DNA of 64,000 nucleotides from Planctomycetota bacterium (GCA_020638735.1 JACKHZ010000008.1:682001-746000); one strand, 5' to 3'; shown: positions 44,023-52,978, counted from the stretch's first letter. The notes: generated from the sequence alone by a model not told the origin. Made by a program: numbers and translations.

Positions 44023-44288
44023 GACAACCAGGCCTCCGCCTCTTCGCCGAACACGCGCCGCATCAGCTCCGGCCCGACGCGCAGCGCGCCGGCGCGACGG
44101 TGCAGTTCTTCTTCGTCGGCGTCCGGGAACCGCAGGCGCAGCCCCGCCACCGACAGGCGGTGCACGGCCTGGGTCGCGCGCACCGCCATCTGCAGACGCT
44201 CGACCGGCGTCAGCAGGCGCAGCCGGTCGAACAGGGCGCGGTCCACTGCCTCGGCGACGTCGTCGGATTGCGGAACGTAGTCGGACAC
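44019..44288 (-). CDS. Small partner protein of the nucleotidyltransferase
   Basis: 89 aa from GTG 44288. A helical protein with LLTPVERLQMAVRATQAVHR, LSVAGLRLRFPDADEEELHR and a C-terminal end ELMRRVFGEEAEAW. Such small proteins (often containing a motif like RxxxPxAxxxExxxR) regularly precede nucleotidyltransferases of this type. The stop overlaps the partner's start (44019-44022), so translation is coupled in roughly fixed ratio, as expected for an antitoxin or a complex subunit. The start is supported by TATCGT 7 nt upstream (44301-44296). Confidence 0.75.
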   Translation of the reverse strand: MSDYVPQSDDVAEAVDRALFDRLRLLTPVERLQMAVRATQAVHRLSVAGLRLRFPDADEEELHRRAGALRVGPELMRRVFGEEAEAWLS

Positions 44289-44295
44289 CGTGGGC

Positions 44296-44301
44296 ACGAT
44301 A
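44296..44301 (-). promoter_or_regulatory. Candidate -10 hexamer of the nucleotidyltransferase module
   Basis: TATCGT on the minus strand, 7 nt before GTG 44288. No Shine-Dalgarno sequence lies between, so the mRNA is probably leaderless. No -35 recognised. Confidence 0.35.
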
Positions 44302-44506
44302 GCGCTGGGCGGTGCCGCGCGCCCGCGGTGACGGTGCTCACGAGCAGCGCGAATCGGACCGGCGAGTCGGCGATGGACGGCACCAAGGGCCGGCCGCAAG
44401 GACAGGCGGCACCCGGCTGCAGCGATCCGCACCGTGCGCGGCGCTGGCGCGTGACGCTCGCCAATCCTCGACGTCTCCACGCTCGCCCGGCGCCGGGCCG
44501 GTGGCT

Positions 44507-45109
44507 ATGAACACCGCAATGCCAGGACCTGAGGACGAAGGGCCCGCGTTCGACCGGCGGGTGCGCGAGCTGTTCGACCGTGCGCTGAGCCTGCCGCCGG
44601 CGGAGCGCGAGGCGTTCTTGCTGCGCGAGGCGCCGGACGAGCCGGCGGTGCGGGCGCGGGCGGCGGCGCTGCTGGACAAGGAAGCGGATCCGACGGTGCA
44701 CATTGCGCCGGAGCTGCGTCAGCCGCCGCCGTCCGAGCGGCCGGATCGCATCGGCCCCTACCGCATCCTCGACCAGCTCGGCGCGGGTGGCATGGGCACG
44801 GTCTACCTCGCGGAGCAGGAGCAGCCGGTGAAGCGCCGCGCCAAGATCCTCACCCTGCGCTTCTCCCCGACGCTCGGCCGTTTCGACGACGCACCGCTCG
44901 TCTCGCTGCAGCAGAAGGTAGTGCTCGAGCAGTTGCACGAACACCTCGTCGAGGTCGGCGGCGAATCGATGCTCGTGTGTGTCTCTCATTGGCGCGAGCA
45001 ACCGCAGGACAACGCACCACATCTCTTCGAAGCCCAATCCGGCGGTTCGTCGCGCCGATGGCGAGCCACCAGCGAGCACAGCTCCCGACGACCCGCAGCT
45101 CACTTCTGA
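44507..45109 (+). pseudogene. Remnant of a Ser/Thr protein kinase joined to unrelated sequence
   Basis: The frame from ATG 44507 encodes a typical planctomycete kinase N-terminus (FDRRVRELFDRALSLPPAER, IGPYRILDQLGAGGMGTVYL, AEQEQPVKRR) as far as the glycine-rich loop. Where the VAxK lysine strand should follow, it changes to AKILTLRFSPTLGRFDDAPL and about 80 further residues with no kinase motif. The catalytic loop, DFG and all later kinase parts are absent. The ILTLRF...FDDAPL stretch looks like the N-terminus of another protein family that I cannot name with confidence. Either a chimera from a deletion or a nonfunctional fragment. Its 3' end overlaps the convergent gene by 10 bp. Confidence 0.72.
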
Positions 45110-45687
45110 CCGCGCGCACCACCCGGCGTGCCGGTAGCCGACCGCGCCACCGGCGCCGGGTCGGGCACACCGCGCTCCACCACCACCGCCTCACCGAACT
45201 TCGCCGCCAGCTGCCGCAGGTAGCCGCGCATCGTCGTCTCGTGGCCGAACACGAACCTCGACAGCGCGCGGAACACGACGTTGTGCACCTCGCCGTTCTC
45301 GGTCACCGTCAACAGCGTGCCGTCGCCGTCCGGCTCGAGCCGCCACGTCCACGTGCCGCCGAACGCGCCGCCGGGCACCGAGACGCGCGTGACCATCTTC
45401 TGCGCCGGCACCAGCTCCTCGACCGCGATCTCCATCGGGCCGAAGCTCGTCACCTCGCGCCAGCGCGGCAAGCCGTCGACCGGATCGAGCAGCTCCACCG
45501 ACTTCAGCTCGCTGCGCCACTTCGGCATCGCCGCGGCGTCGGTCAGCACCGCGAACACCACCGCCGCCGGCTGCCGCAGCCGGATGCGGCACGCGGCCTG
45601 GTGCGTGACCGGCAACAGCGCACCGACCACCACCACCAGCAAGACCAGCGCGAGCAGCGCCAACAGCACGATCCAGTACCACCTCAT
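45100..45687 (-). CDS. Membrane-anchored SRPBCC (START-like) protein
   Basis: 195 aa from ATG 45687, overlapping the MarR stop as ATGA. An N-terminal membrane helix (WIVLLALLALVLLVVVVGAL) leads into an SRPBCC domain: RQPAAVVFAVLTDAAAMPKW, RSELKSVELLDP, RWREVTSFGPM, GTWTWRLEPDGDGTLLTVTE and a last long helix (TTMRGYLRQLAAKFGEAV). The fold has a hydrophobic cavity that binds lipids or aromatic ligands. It is translationally coupled to the MarR regulator, which may sense the same ligand. Confidence 0.88.
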   Translation of the reverse strand: MRWYWIVLLALLALVLLVVVVGALLPVTHQAACRIRLRQPAAVVFAVLTDAAAMPKWRSELKSVELLDPVDGLPRWREVTSFGPMEIAVEELVPAQKMVTRVSVPGGAFGGTWTWRLEPDGDGTLLTVTENGEVHNVVFRALSRFVFGHETTMRGYLRQLAAKFGEAVVVERGVPDPAPVARSATGTPGGARGQK

Positions 45688-46136
45688 GCCTTCGCCCTCC
45701 CACGCGGCATCGTTGCCGCGGCGCGCGCCAGCAGCTGCAGCCCGGCGACCGCGCGCGAACGTTCGCGCGGCGTCAACTCGGCGAGCAGCAGCTCGAGCCG
45801 TTCGCGATCCAGCACCGACGTCGCCTGCATCGCCTCGCGCCCCGCGTCGGTCAGCGCCAGCGTGCGCGTCGGCCGCTGCTTCGTGCGCGGCTGGCGCGTG
45901 ACGTAGCCGAGCCGCTCGAGCCGCTGCAGCGTCGCCGACATCGCCGGCGCGCCGACGCCGAGGTGCCGCGCCAGGTCGCGCGCCGCCGGCGACGTGCCGG
46001 CGCCGATGTGCGCCAGCACCGCGCCGTCGCCCTCCGACAGGCGCTGGCGATCGCTGCGAGCGCGGCGGTGCGCGACGTGGCAGGCGTGGAACACCTGCGG
46101 GTAGCACTGCTGGATCGCGAGCACGGCGGCATCCAT
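45684..46136 (-). CDS. MarR family transcriptional regulator
   Basis: 150 aa. Winged helix at about 35-100: DGAVLAHIGAGTSPAARDLA, RHLGVGAPAMSATLQRLERL, GYVTRQPRTKQRPTRTLALT. The N-terminal His/Cys-containing helix (QQCYPQVFHACHVAHRRARS) forms the dimer interface and may respond to oxidants or metals (two Cys). It leads the two-gene operon with the SRPBCC protein. MarR proteins usually repress their own operon; no clear palindrome was found upstream. Confidence 0.9.
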   Translation of the reverse strand: MDAAVLAIQQCYPQVFHACHVAHRRARSDRQRLSEGDGAVLAHIGAGTSPAARDLARHLGVGAPAMSATLQRLERLGYVTRQPRTKQRPTRTLALTDAGREAMQATSVLDRERLELLLAELTPRERSRAVAGLQLLARAAATMPRGRAKA

Positions 46137-46395
46137 GGGCCGGAGCTTGGCCCGCCGCCACCGAGTTCGTCAAATCGAACCGCGATGACCAGCTGACGCC
46201 GCGACGAAGTGCCGGCCCCGGCGCACGCCACGTCGCCGCGCCCCACGGCGCGACCGCGACCGCCGGCCCCGCCGCCGGTTGCGTGACAGGCATCGCACGA
46301 GCACCTCGGCGACGTGTCGCCCGGCTCGCGTCGAAGGCCCCCTCCGGCACCACGGCCGCCCAAGCCGGACGTGCCCAGCGACCGATGAGGACCCG

Positions 46396-49182
46396 ATGCC
46401 ATCGCCGTCACGCCCTAGCCTCGCCGCCGCATCAGCACCCCTGCTGCTCGCCGCCTGCGCCGCCGCGCCGCTCGACGAGCGCGGTCGGCCGCAGGTCACG
46501 CTGGCGCCGATGACGGAACTCACCGCCGGCGCGCCGGTGTTCGGCCTCACGCTCGGCCAGCCGACGCCGACCGAGCTGCGCGCGCGCTGGCAGCGGATCG
46601 GCGACGTGCCCGGCCCGTGCGCGGCGTTCCTGTTCTCCGGTGTCTACCCGAACGACGACGGCCCCCGCACGCTGCTGCTGGGTGACCTGCAGCGGCTGAT
46701 CGTGCACGCGGCCGACGAAGGCGCGCCCGTCGAAGCGATCGAGCTGGTGGTGCGCTTTCCGAGCCCGGTCGATCGCAACGAGGCCGAACGCGCGACCGGG
46801 CTGAAGGCGACGCACACCGTCGGCTCGTGGCAGGGCGTGTTCCGGCCGGTGCCCGGCGAGCAATACGGCGGCCACGCCTACTCGACGCGCAGCTGGTCGG
46901 TGGTGTTCGCCACCGATCGCCCCGGCTGGTTCCTGCTGCAGGAGATGTCGAGCGAATACGGCGACCGCAGCGGCAGCCTCTACGGCGTGCTGCACGCGGC
47001 CGACGAAGCGGCGCTCGCGCGCGGGCCCTTCACGCCGCTCGTGCAGTGCCAGCAGCGGGTCGAGGCAGCCCTCGCCGACCCCGAACTCGAGGGACTCTGG
47101 CAGAGCGGTCACCATCTCTACAACGGCTGCTGGCTCGACGAGCTGCGGCCGCTGCTGCAGCGCGTGGCCGCAGCCGAGCAGGCCCAGAAGCAGCGCCGCG
47201 AGGGCGCCTTCCCGGCGGCGCTCGCGGCGCTGCGGCAACGCTGGCAGCAACGCGTGCCCGGCGACATCGACGCCGCGCTCGGGCTCTTGCAGGAGTTCCA
47301 CGCGCTCGCCGGCCGCGCCGGCAATGCGCAGCAGGCCGAAGGCGTCGGTCTCGACGAACGGCATCAGCTGGCCGGCGACGCGGCGAAGCTGCGCGACCGC
47401 GGCCTGCTGGTCACCGCCCGCATCTGCGAGCTGCTGCCGTCGGTCGAGCGCGGCTACGCCTGCGACCAGCTGCTGCGCGCCGCGCTGCAGCTCGACCGCG
47501 CCGGCGACCTGATCGCCTTCGGCGCCGCCGAGGAGCGGCTCGCGGGCGAGCTGCGCTACGGCCCGACCGACGCGCCCTGGCAGGCGGCGGCCGACGCGCG
47601 CGCGCAGGCCGCGCTGCAGGTCCTGTTCGCCCCGCTCGGCGAACGCCGCACGGCAAAGGCGGTGCGCGCGCTGCACGAGGTGCTGGCCGGCGCGACGACC
47701 AGGCTGACGCCGCACGCCCGGATCGCGCTGCGCGACGAGGCCGCGGCGTTCGACGTGACGCTGGCGAAGCACGATGACGCACCCGCGCTGCTGCGCGCGC
47801 TCGGGCGATTGACGCAGCAAGGCGGCGACGACACCCGCAGCGCCTGGCTCCAACGCCTGCGCGGCCTCGCCGCCGATCGCCTCGCCGCCGACGCCGCGCG
47901 ACACCGGGACGCACCTGCCGTCGCCGCGACGCTGCACCTCGCCGCCTACGCCGCGACCCACGACCGCTGGCCCGAGCCCGAAGCGCTCGTCGACGTGCTC
48001 GAGCACGGCTCGACCGCCGACGACCCGAACGTGCGCGCCGCGCGCGAGGCGGTCGCGCCGCTGCTGGCGAAGGTGCTGCCGCCGTTCCGCGCCGGCAACC
48101 AGGACGCGGCGCAGTTCGACCGCCACCTGGCGACGCCGCCCGTCGTCGACTGGCCCGCGCTGTGGCAGCTCGGCCTGGTTGCCGGCCCGGCCGAACAGCT
48201 CGGCGCGGCGTTCACCGCGGCCACCGGCGAACAGCCGCCGCACCTGCGCGTCGAATGGCCGGACCAACAAGGCACGCGCATCGTCGTCGCCGACGCCGAG
48301 CCGATGCTCGGCAATGCGATGTTCGACGGCGTCGCGTTTGCCGGCGTGTTCCTGCCCCCAGAGCTGGCCGAAGAGTCGCGGAAGCTGGTCGCCGAACGCG
48401 AACAGCTCGACGCCGAGAAGACGACGCTCGACGCCGAGGTCGACGCCTACCGGCGCCGCAGCGAGGCGTTCGAACAGACCGCGGCCCGGCTGCGCGCCGA
48501 GGCCGACGCCGGCGTCATGAAGCAGTCCGAGCTGGACGCGGCGCGGCGCGAGGAGACGGCGTTGAAAGCGATGGCCGAGCCGCTGCTGGAGCGCGAGGCC
48601 GCGTTCAACAGCAAGATCCACGACTACAACGCCCGGCTGATGACGCACAACGACGCCCGGCTGCGCCACACCGGCGAAGAGCGCGCGCACTACGAGCAGC
48701 TGGCGCGGGCCGGCCTGCTCGCCTGGGCCGAGCAGCAGGCGCGCACGCTGCCGGCACACGACGACGCCGAACGCGCGGCGCTGACGGCGTGGTTCACCGC
48801 GGGCGCCGCGCCGTGCGGCGTCGAGCGCCTGCCGAGCCGCGGCCACGGCCTCGCGCTGCTCGAGCGCTACGAGAAGACGCTGCTCGACGCCGGCGGCGCC
48901 GAGGCGATCGGCCAGCGCCTCGCGGCGTGCTTCACGCTGCTGGCCCGCTGCGAATACGACTCCGCCGCGGTCGCGCGTCGCTTCGCGCCGCTGGTCACCG
49001 AGTACGCCGGCAAGCTCGGCGTCGACGCGCTGTTCGACAGCGCGGCGATGAAGCTGCCGATGGAGCTGGTGGCGCCGTTCGCCCGCGCGCTGCCGGCGCA
49101 GCTCGGCGAGCAGCTGCGGCAGAAGGCGGACGCCGCGGTGCGCAAGGCGGCGGAGCAGCAGCAGCGGGCCCTGCGACGGTAG
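46396..49182 (+). CDS. Large lipoprotein of unknown function
   Basis: 928 aa from ATG 46396 with AGGA 5 nt upstream. Lipoprotein signal with lipobox LAAC about residue 20. The first 200 residues form a beta-rich domain (FGLTLGQPTPTELRARWQRI, WSVVFATDRPGWFLLQEMSS). The rest is largely alpha-helical, Ala/Arg/Leu-rich, with a strong coiled coil at about 650-760 (SRKLVAEREQLDAEKTTLDA, ARLRAEADAGVMKQ). I recognise no family. It could be a periplasmic scaffold. The next gene starts 55 bp downstream from its own promoter-like hexamer. Confidence 0.8.
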   Translation: MPSPSRPSLAAASAPLLLAACAAAPLDERGRPQVTLAPMTELTAGAPVFGLTLGQPTPTELRARWQRIGDVPGPCAAFLFSGVYPNDDGPRTLLLGDLQRLIVHAADEGAPVEAIELVVRFPSPVDRNEAERATGLKATHTVGSWQGVFRPVPGEQYGGHAYSTRSWSVVFATDRPGWFLLQEMSSEYGDRSGSLYGVLHAADEAALARGPFTPLVQCQQRVEAALADPELEGLWQSGHHLYNGCWLDELRPLLQRVAAAEQAQKQRREGAFPAALAALRQRWQQRVPGDIDAALGLLQEFHALAGRAGNAQQAEGVGLDERHQLAGDAAKLRDRGLLVTARICELLPSVERGYACDQLLRAALQLDRAGDLIAFGAAEERLAGELRYGPTDAPWQAAADARAQAALQVLFAPLGERRTAKAVRALHEVLAGATTRLTPHARIALRDEAAAFDVTLAKHDDAPALLRALGRLTQQGGDDTRSAWLQRLRGLAADRLAADAARHRDAPAVAATLHLAAYAATHDRWPEPEALVDVLEHGSTADDPNVRAAREAVAPLLAKVLPPFRAGNQDAAQFDRHLATPPVVDWPALWQLGLVAGPAEQLGAAFTAATGEQPPHLRVEWPDQQGTRIVVADAEPMLGNAMFDGVAFAGVFLPPELAEESRKLVAEREQLDAEKTTLDAEVDAYRRRSEAFEQTAARLRAEADAGVMKQSELDAARREETALKAMAEPLLEREAAFNSKIHDYNARLMTHNDARLRHTGEERAHYEQLARAGLLAWAEQQARTLPAHDDAERAALTAWFTAGAAPCGVERLPSRGHGLALLERYEKTLLDAGGAEAIGQRLAACFTLLARCEYDSAAVARRFAPLVTEYAGKLGVDALFDSAAMKLPMELVAPFARALPAQLGEQLRQKADAAVRKAAEQQQRALRR

Positions 49183-49225
49183 CCGTTCGGCGAGGCCCGC
49201 TCCGTAACCCGGCGACCGCGCGCGC

Positions 49226-49231
49226 TAGGAT
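49226..49231 (+). promoter_or_regulatory. Candidate -10 hexamer, leaderless start at GTG 49238
   Basis: TAGGAT is 6 nt before GTG 49238; no Shine-Dalgarno sequence present. Same geometry as at 14228, 17012 and 44288. Confidence 0.38.
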
Positions 49232-49237
49232 GAGGCC

Positions 49238-51721
49238 GTGAAGGCGCAGCTCCTGTCCGTCGGCGCGCTCGCCGCGCTCGGTGTCGCGTGGTGGCTCTGG
49301 GGCGGCGGCGCGGCGTTGGGCGGCGCCCCGCTCCAGCAGCCGGACGGCGGCGCGGCACGGCGCGCTTCGTCGGCGGACTCCGTCCTGCAATCGGCGCCGC
49401 AGCAGATGTTCGATCGCGAGGCGGTCGACCCGGCGACCGCGCCGCCGGGTTCGCTGCCTCCGGAGGTCTTCGCCGCGGTGCGGCTCGAGATCGTCGACGT
49501 TCGCGGCGCGCCGGTGCACGACGCGGATGTGCTCTACCTGCCGCCGATGTCGGACGAAGCGCGCCGCACAGCCGAGCACGACCCGGAGGTCGTCGCCGCC
49601 GACGACGACGACGAGGTGCTGCTGCAGCGATACGGCCGCAGCGCGCGCCCGGACGACAACGGCTTCGTCGACCTGACGATCGCGACGGACAGCGCCGTCG
49701 TCGCGCGGCGCGGCGACGACTTCGCGATCGCGTGGCCCGATCCCGCCGAGCCCGGCATGCCGCGGCGACGGATGCTGCTGCGCCCCGACGTGACGCTGCG
49801 CGTGCTGGTCGTCGACGACGTCGGCACGCCGATCCCGGGCGTCGGCCTGTTCGCAGCGTCGTTCGGGCGCTCGCATCGCCGAGGCGTGTTCGGCTTCGAC
49901 ACCGAGCTCGGCCCGACCGACGCCGCCGGCGGCCTGATGCTGCGTCACCTGCAGGAAGAGCTCGAGCTGCCGAGCCCCGACGTCGATGGCGAGCTGCGGC
50001 TGCGGCTCGGCGGACGCTACGAGTCGCGCGACCGCGACCTGCCCACGCTGTCCGTGCCGGCGTCGCGGCTGCGCGGCGACGTCATCGTGCGCCTCGTCGC
50101 GCCGCGCTGCGGGGTGATCGTCGTGCGTCCGTGCGACGCCGACGGCGGCCCGGTCTCCGCCGCCGCGCGGCTGACGTTCGCCGACGGCGCGCACTTCGAA
50201 CGCAGCGCCGACCACGACCACGACACGATGCGCTTCGCGCCGGTGCCGCTCGGCGAGCGCTGGCGGGTCGTGGTGGACTCGGCCGGCCTGCCGGCGGCCT
50301 CGGTCTCGCAGGCCGTCGCGGGTCCGCGGCAGACCGGCGAAACCGTGCGCGTCGACGTGCGCCTGCCGCAGCGCGAGTTCCGCGTGCACGCCAGGGTCGT
50401 CGATGCGAGCGGCGCGGCGGTGCCCCGGGCGACGGCCAAGGTGACGAGCCCGCAGCTTCCGCAGAATCCCGCCGAGTTCCGCGCCGACGACGACGGCGAC
50501 CTGCGCCTCGGCTCGCTGTTCGTCGGCGAGGCAGCCACCCGCCTCGACCTGACGGTGACCGTCACCTCACCGCTGACCGAGCCGCGCACGTTCGTGTTCA
50601 TCCTGCCGGAGAAGGGCGCCCACGACCTCGGCGACCTGGTCGTCGATCGTCGAAGCGCCCTGCCGCTGCTGGCCGCTGTCGAGCTGCACCGCGACGGGCA
50701 GCCGCTGACCGAGCACTGCGGCGCGGAGCTGACGCAGGTCGTGACCGAGGGATCGTGGCAGCGGCGCGAGCCGGTGCCGGCGGTGCTCGACCAAGACGGC
50801 GCGAGGTTCGAGTTCCGCGGGCCGATCCCGACGCAGCCGATGCGCCTCGTCTGCTGGTCCGAGGACGGCGTGCGACGGGTGATCGAGCCGGTGCCGCCGG
50901 GCGCGCGCCGCGTCGTCGAGCTCGCGCGTTGCGCCGACCTGATCCTGGCCATCGAGGCGCCGGACGTTCCGCACAACGGGATCTCGGCGTGGCTGACGCC
51001 GCTCGCCGACGACGGCGAAGGCCCCGCCGAGGTGCTCGAGGAGGGCCTCGAAGAGGAACAGCAGGCGTTCTGGTGGTCGGGGGTCGCGCCGGGGCGCTAC
51101 GCGCTGCGGGTGGCGATCGCCGACCGCGAGCTGTGGTCGTGTGCTTCGCTCGAGCTGCGGCCGGGCGTCAACCGCCTGCCGGCCGACGGCGCCCGGCTCG
51201 ACCTGCGCGATCGCGCCGCGGCGCGCCTGCTGCGCGTGTGTTCGGCGTCGGACGGCGGCGCGATCGGCTACGAGGCGCTCGCGGTCGCCCCGGACGCGAC
51301 CGGGCTGCCGGCCGCCGAGGATCGCCGCGAGGTCTGGCAGTGGTTCCTGCTGCAGGCGCCGCGCAAGGACCTGCTGGTGATGGCGCCGCGGCACGCGCCG
51401 GCGCGGGTCGCCGCTCCGAGCGACGACGTCGAGCTGCGGCTGCAGCCCTGCACCGAGCTCGAACTCGACGTCGAAGGCGACTACGACCGCATCGCCGGGC
51501 GCCTGCTGCACGACCCGACCACCGATCCGCTGCTGCGCGCGTTCGACGAATACGGCGTGCACACCCGCGGCCCCGACGTCGTGTTCGACGCCGAGGACGT
51601 GGAGCTGTGGTTCGCGCCGGGCGCAGTGGTCGAGCTCTGGGTCGAACGCGAGGAACGCAAGGGCACGCCGGTGCGCGTGACCGTCGGCGACAGCACGCCG
51701 CAGGTCGTGCGCCTGCGCTGA
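49238..51721 (+). CDS. Membrane-anchored protein with carboxypeptidase-regulatory-like domains
   Basis: 827 aa from GTG 49238. An N-terminal hydrophobic segment (SVGALAALGVAWWLWGGGAA) acts as anchor or signal. Several Ig-like/CarboxypepD_reg beta modules follow, each with a VVDxxGxPVPxA pattern: EIVDVRGAPVHDADVLYLPP, VVDDVGTPIPGVGLFAASFG, RVVDASGAAVPRATAKVTSP. The same module type makes up the outside part of the sigma fusion at 858-3755. No enzymatic motif. Probably a cell-surface or periplasmic structural or sensing protein. Confidence 0.83.
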   Translation: MKAQLLSVGALAALGVAWWLWGGGAALGGAPLQQPDGGAARRASSADSVLQSAPQQMFDREAVDPATAPPGSLPPEVFAAVRLEIVDVRGAPVHDADVLYLPPMSDEARRTAEHDPEVVAADDDDEVLLQRYGRSARPDDNGFVDLTIATDSAVVARRGDDFAIAWPDPAEPGMPRRRMLLRPDVTLRVLVVDDVGTPIPGVGLFAASFGRSHRRGVFGFDTELGPTDAAGGLMLRHLQEELELPSPDVDGELRLRLGGRYESRDRDLPTLSVPASRLRGDVIVRLVAPRCGVIVVRPCDADGGPVSAAARLTFADGAHFERSADHDHDTMRFAPVPLGERWRVVVDSAGLPAASVSQAVAGPRQTGETVRVDVRLPQREFRVHARVVDASGAAVPRATAKVTSPQLPQNPAEFRADDDGDLRLGSLFVGEAATRLDLTVTVTSPLTEPRTFVFILPEKGAHDLGDLVVDRRSALPLLAAVELHRDGQPLTEHCGAELTQVVTEGSWQRREPVPAVLDQDGARFEFRGPIPTQPMRLVCWSEDGVRRVIEPVPPGARRVVELARCADLILAIEAPDVPHNGISAWLTPLADDGEGPAEVLEEGLEEEQQAFWWSGVAPGRYALRVAIADRELWSCASLELRPGVNRLPADGARLDLRDRAAARLLRVCSASDGGAIGYEALAVAPDATGLPAAEDRREVWQWFLLQAPRKDLLVMAPRHAPARVAAPSDDVELRLQPCTELELDVEGDYDRIAGRLLHDPTTDPLLRAFDEYGVHTRGPDVVFDAEDVELWFAPGAVVELWVEREERKGTPVRVTVGDSTPQVVRLR

Positions 51722-51803
51722 CGGCCGCGCCGGCACGTCGCTTGCCATCGGCGGCCGCCGACCGTCCGGCGCAACCGCGCGCCGGGCGACCAAGTCATGC
51801 TGC

Positions 51804-51828
51804 CGACGCCGCGCCGCCTGCGGCGTCG
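51804..51828 (+). promoter_or_regulatory. Hairpin in leader of the secreted beta-helix gene
   Basis: CGACGCCGC (51804-51812) and GCGGCGTCG (51820-51828) form a perfect 9-bp stem with a 7-nt loop, ending 22 nt before ATG 51851. No T-run, so unlikely to be a terminator; a translation or mRNA stability role is possible. Confidence 0.4.
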
Positions 51829-51850
51829 CCATCCCGACACCGGAGAGTCC

Positions 51851-52978
51851 ATGTCCTCGAGCCGCCTCGCCGTCCCCCGCCTCGCTGCGTCGCTCCTGCC
51901 GTTCGCCCTCTGCCTGCCGCTCGCCGCACAGATGACCTACCTGGTCGGCCCGAACGGCATGCCCAACCTGTCGACCGCGCTGTTCGTCGCCGTCGATGGC
52001 GACCGCATCCACGTCGAGCCAGGCAGCTACCCCGCGTTCGAATGCACCGTCGGCGTGACGATCCGCGCGCTGCAACCCGGCACGGTGACGATCGGCGCCG
52101 GGGCGATGACGAACTTCCTGCTGACGCCGGCGCAGACCGTGCACCTGTCCGGCGTCGACTTCGACGGCCGCGTGCAGGCCAACGGCGGTCGCGTGGCGAT
52201 GGTCGACTGCAGCGTCACCGGCCCCTTCTACGCGCTGTTCGCGCAGAACGGCGACCTCGACCTGATCGGTTGCACGATCCAGATGACCAGTGGCGCGCTG
52301 TTCCACAACGCCGCGCTGCGGGTGGACAACGAGTTCGTCACCGCCATCGACTGCACGTTCGCCGGCGGCTCGGCGCCCGCTTCCGGGTTCGGCGATGGCA
52401 TCGCCGCGTTTGACTCACAGCTGCACCTGAGCAACGTCACCGCGGCCGGCGAAGGCAGTCTGTCGTCGGGCATCGGCGGCGCCGTCAACGTGATGAGCAA
52501 CTCGATCGCCTGGCTCAGCGACTCGACGGCCTCATCCGTGTTCTCGTGCCCGATCCGCGCCGCGCTCGGCGGTGTCGTCTACGTCGACGGTGTCACGACG
52601 AACGGCGTCGGCGGCTTCGACTGCGGCACGACCACCCCGAAGTCGCTGCTCGCCGTGTCGCAGCCCGGCCCGCTGCTCGCCGGCGCGCCGTTCCAGCTCG
52701 ACTACCGCGGCGAGGCCAACGGCGTGCTGGCGGTGTTCGCCGCGCCGACGCTGGCGACGCACCTGGTGCCCGGCCTGCTCGACCAGCCGTCGTCGCTCGA
52801 TCCCGGCAGCGCCTTCCTCGCCGGCCTCGCGCTGCTCGACGGCACAGGCCACGCGACGATGACCTGGAACATCCCCGGCGGCCCGGCGATCCCGGACCTG
52901 ACGCTGTGGTTCAAGGGCATCAGCGGGCTGTCGTTCCCGCTGCAGGTCTCGCCGGTCGCCGGCGGCGTCGCTCGCTGA
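51851..52978 (+). CDS. Secreted right-handed beta-helix protein with C-terminal beta domain
   Basis: 375 aa from ATG 51851. An in-frame ATG at 51797 would add an Arg-rich extension and overlaps the leader hairpin. Signal peptide about 1-27 (SLLPFALCLPLAAQ). Residues 30-240 form a parallel beta-helix (LSTALFVAVDGDRIHVEPGS, TVHLSGVDFDGRVQANGGRV, LDLIGCTIQMTSGALF), the fold of pectate lyases and many surface proteins; no catalytic Asp/Arg set was recognised. Residues 255-370 are the recurrent C-terminal domain (GPLLAGAPFQLDYRG, SSLDPGSAFLAGLALL). Convergent with the Gfo/Idh/MocA gene. Confidence 0.83.
   Translation: MSSSRLAVPRLAASLLPFALCLPLAAQMTYLVGPNGMPNLSTALFVAVDGDRIHVEPGSYPAFECTVGVTIRALQPGTVTIGAGAMTNFLLTPAQTVHLSGVDFDGRVQANGGRVAMVDCSVTGPFYALFAQNGDLDLIGCTIQMTSGALFHNAALRVDNEFVTAIDCTFAGGSAPASGFGDGIAAFDSQLHLSNVTAAGEGSLSSGIGGAVNVMSNSIAWLSDSTASSVFSCPIRAALGGVVYVDGVTTNGVGGFDCGTTTPKSLLAVSQPGPLLAGAPFQLDYRGEANGVLAVFAAPTLATHLVPGLLDQPSSLDPGSAFLAGLALLDGTGHATMTWNIPGGPAIPDLTLWFKGISGLSFPLQVSPVAGGVAR

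Noticed and set aside
46137..46395. Possible small gene in the longest intergenic gap
   Set aside because: Frames here are Arg/Pro-rich and have no Shine-Dalgarno sequence, hexamer or recognisable motif.
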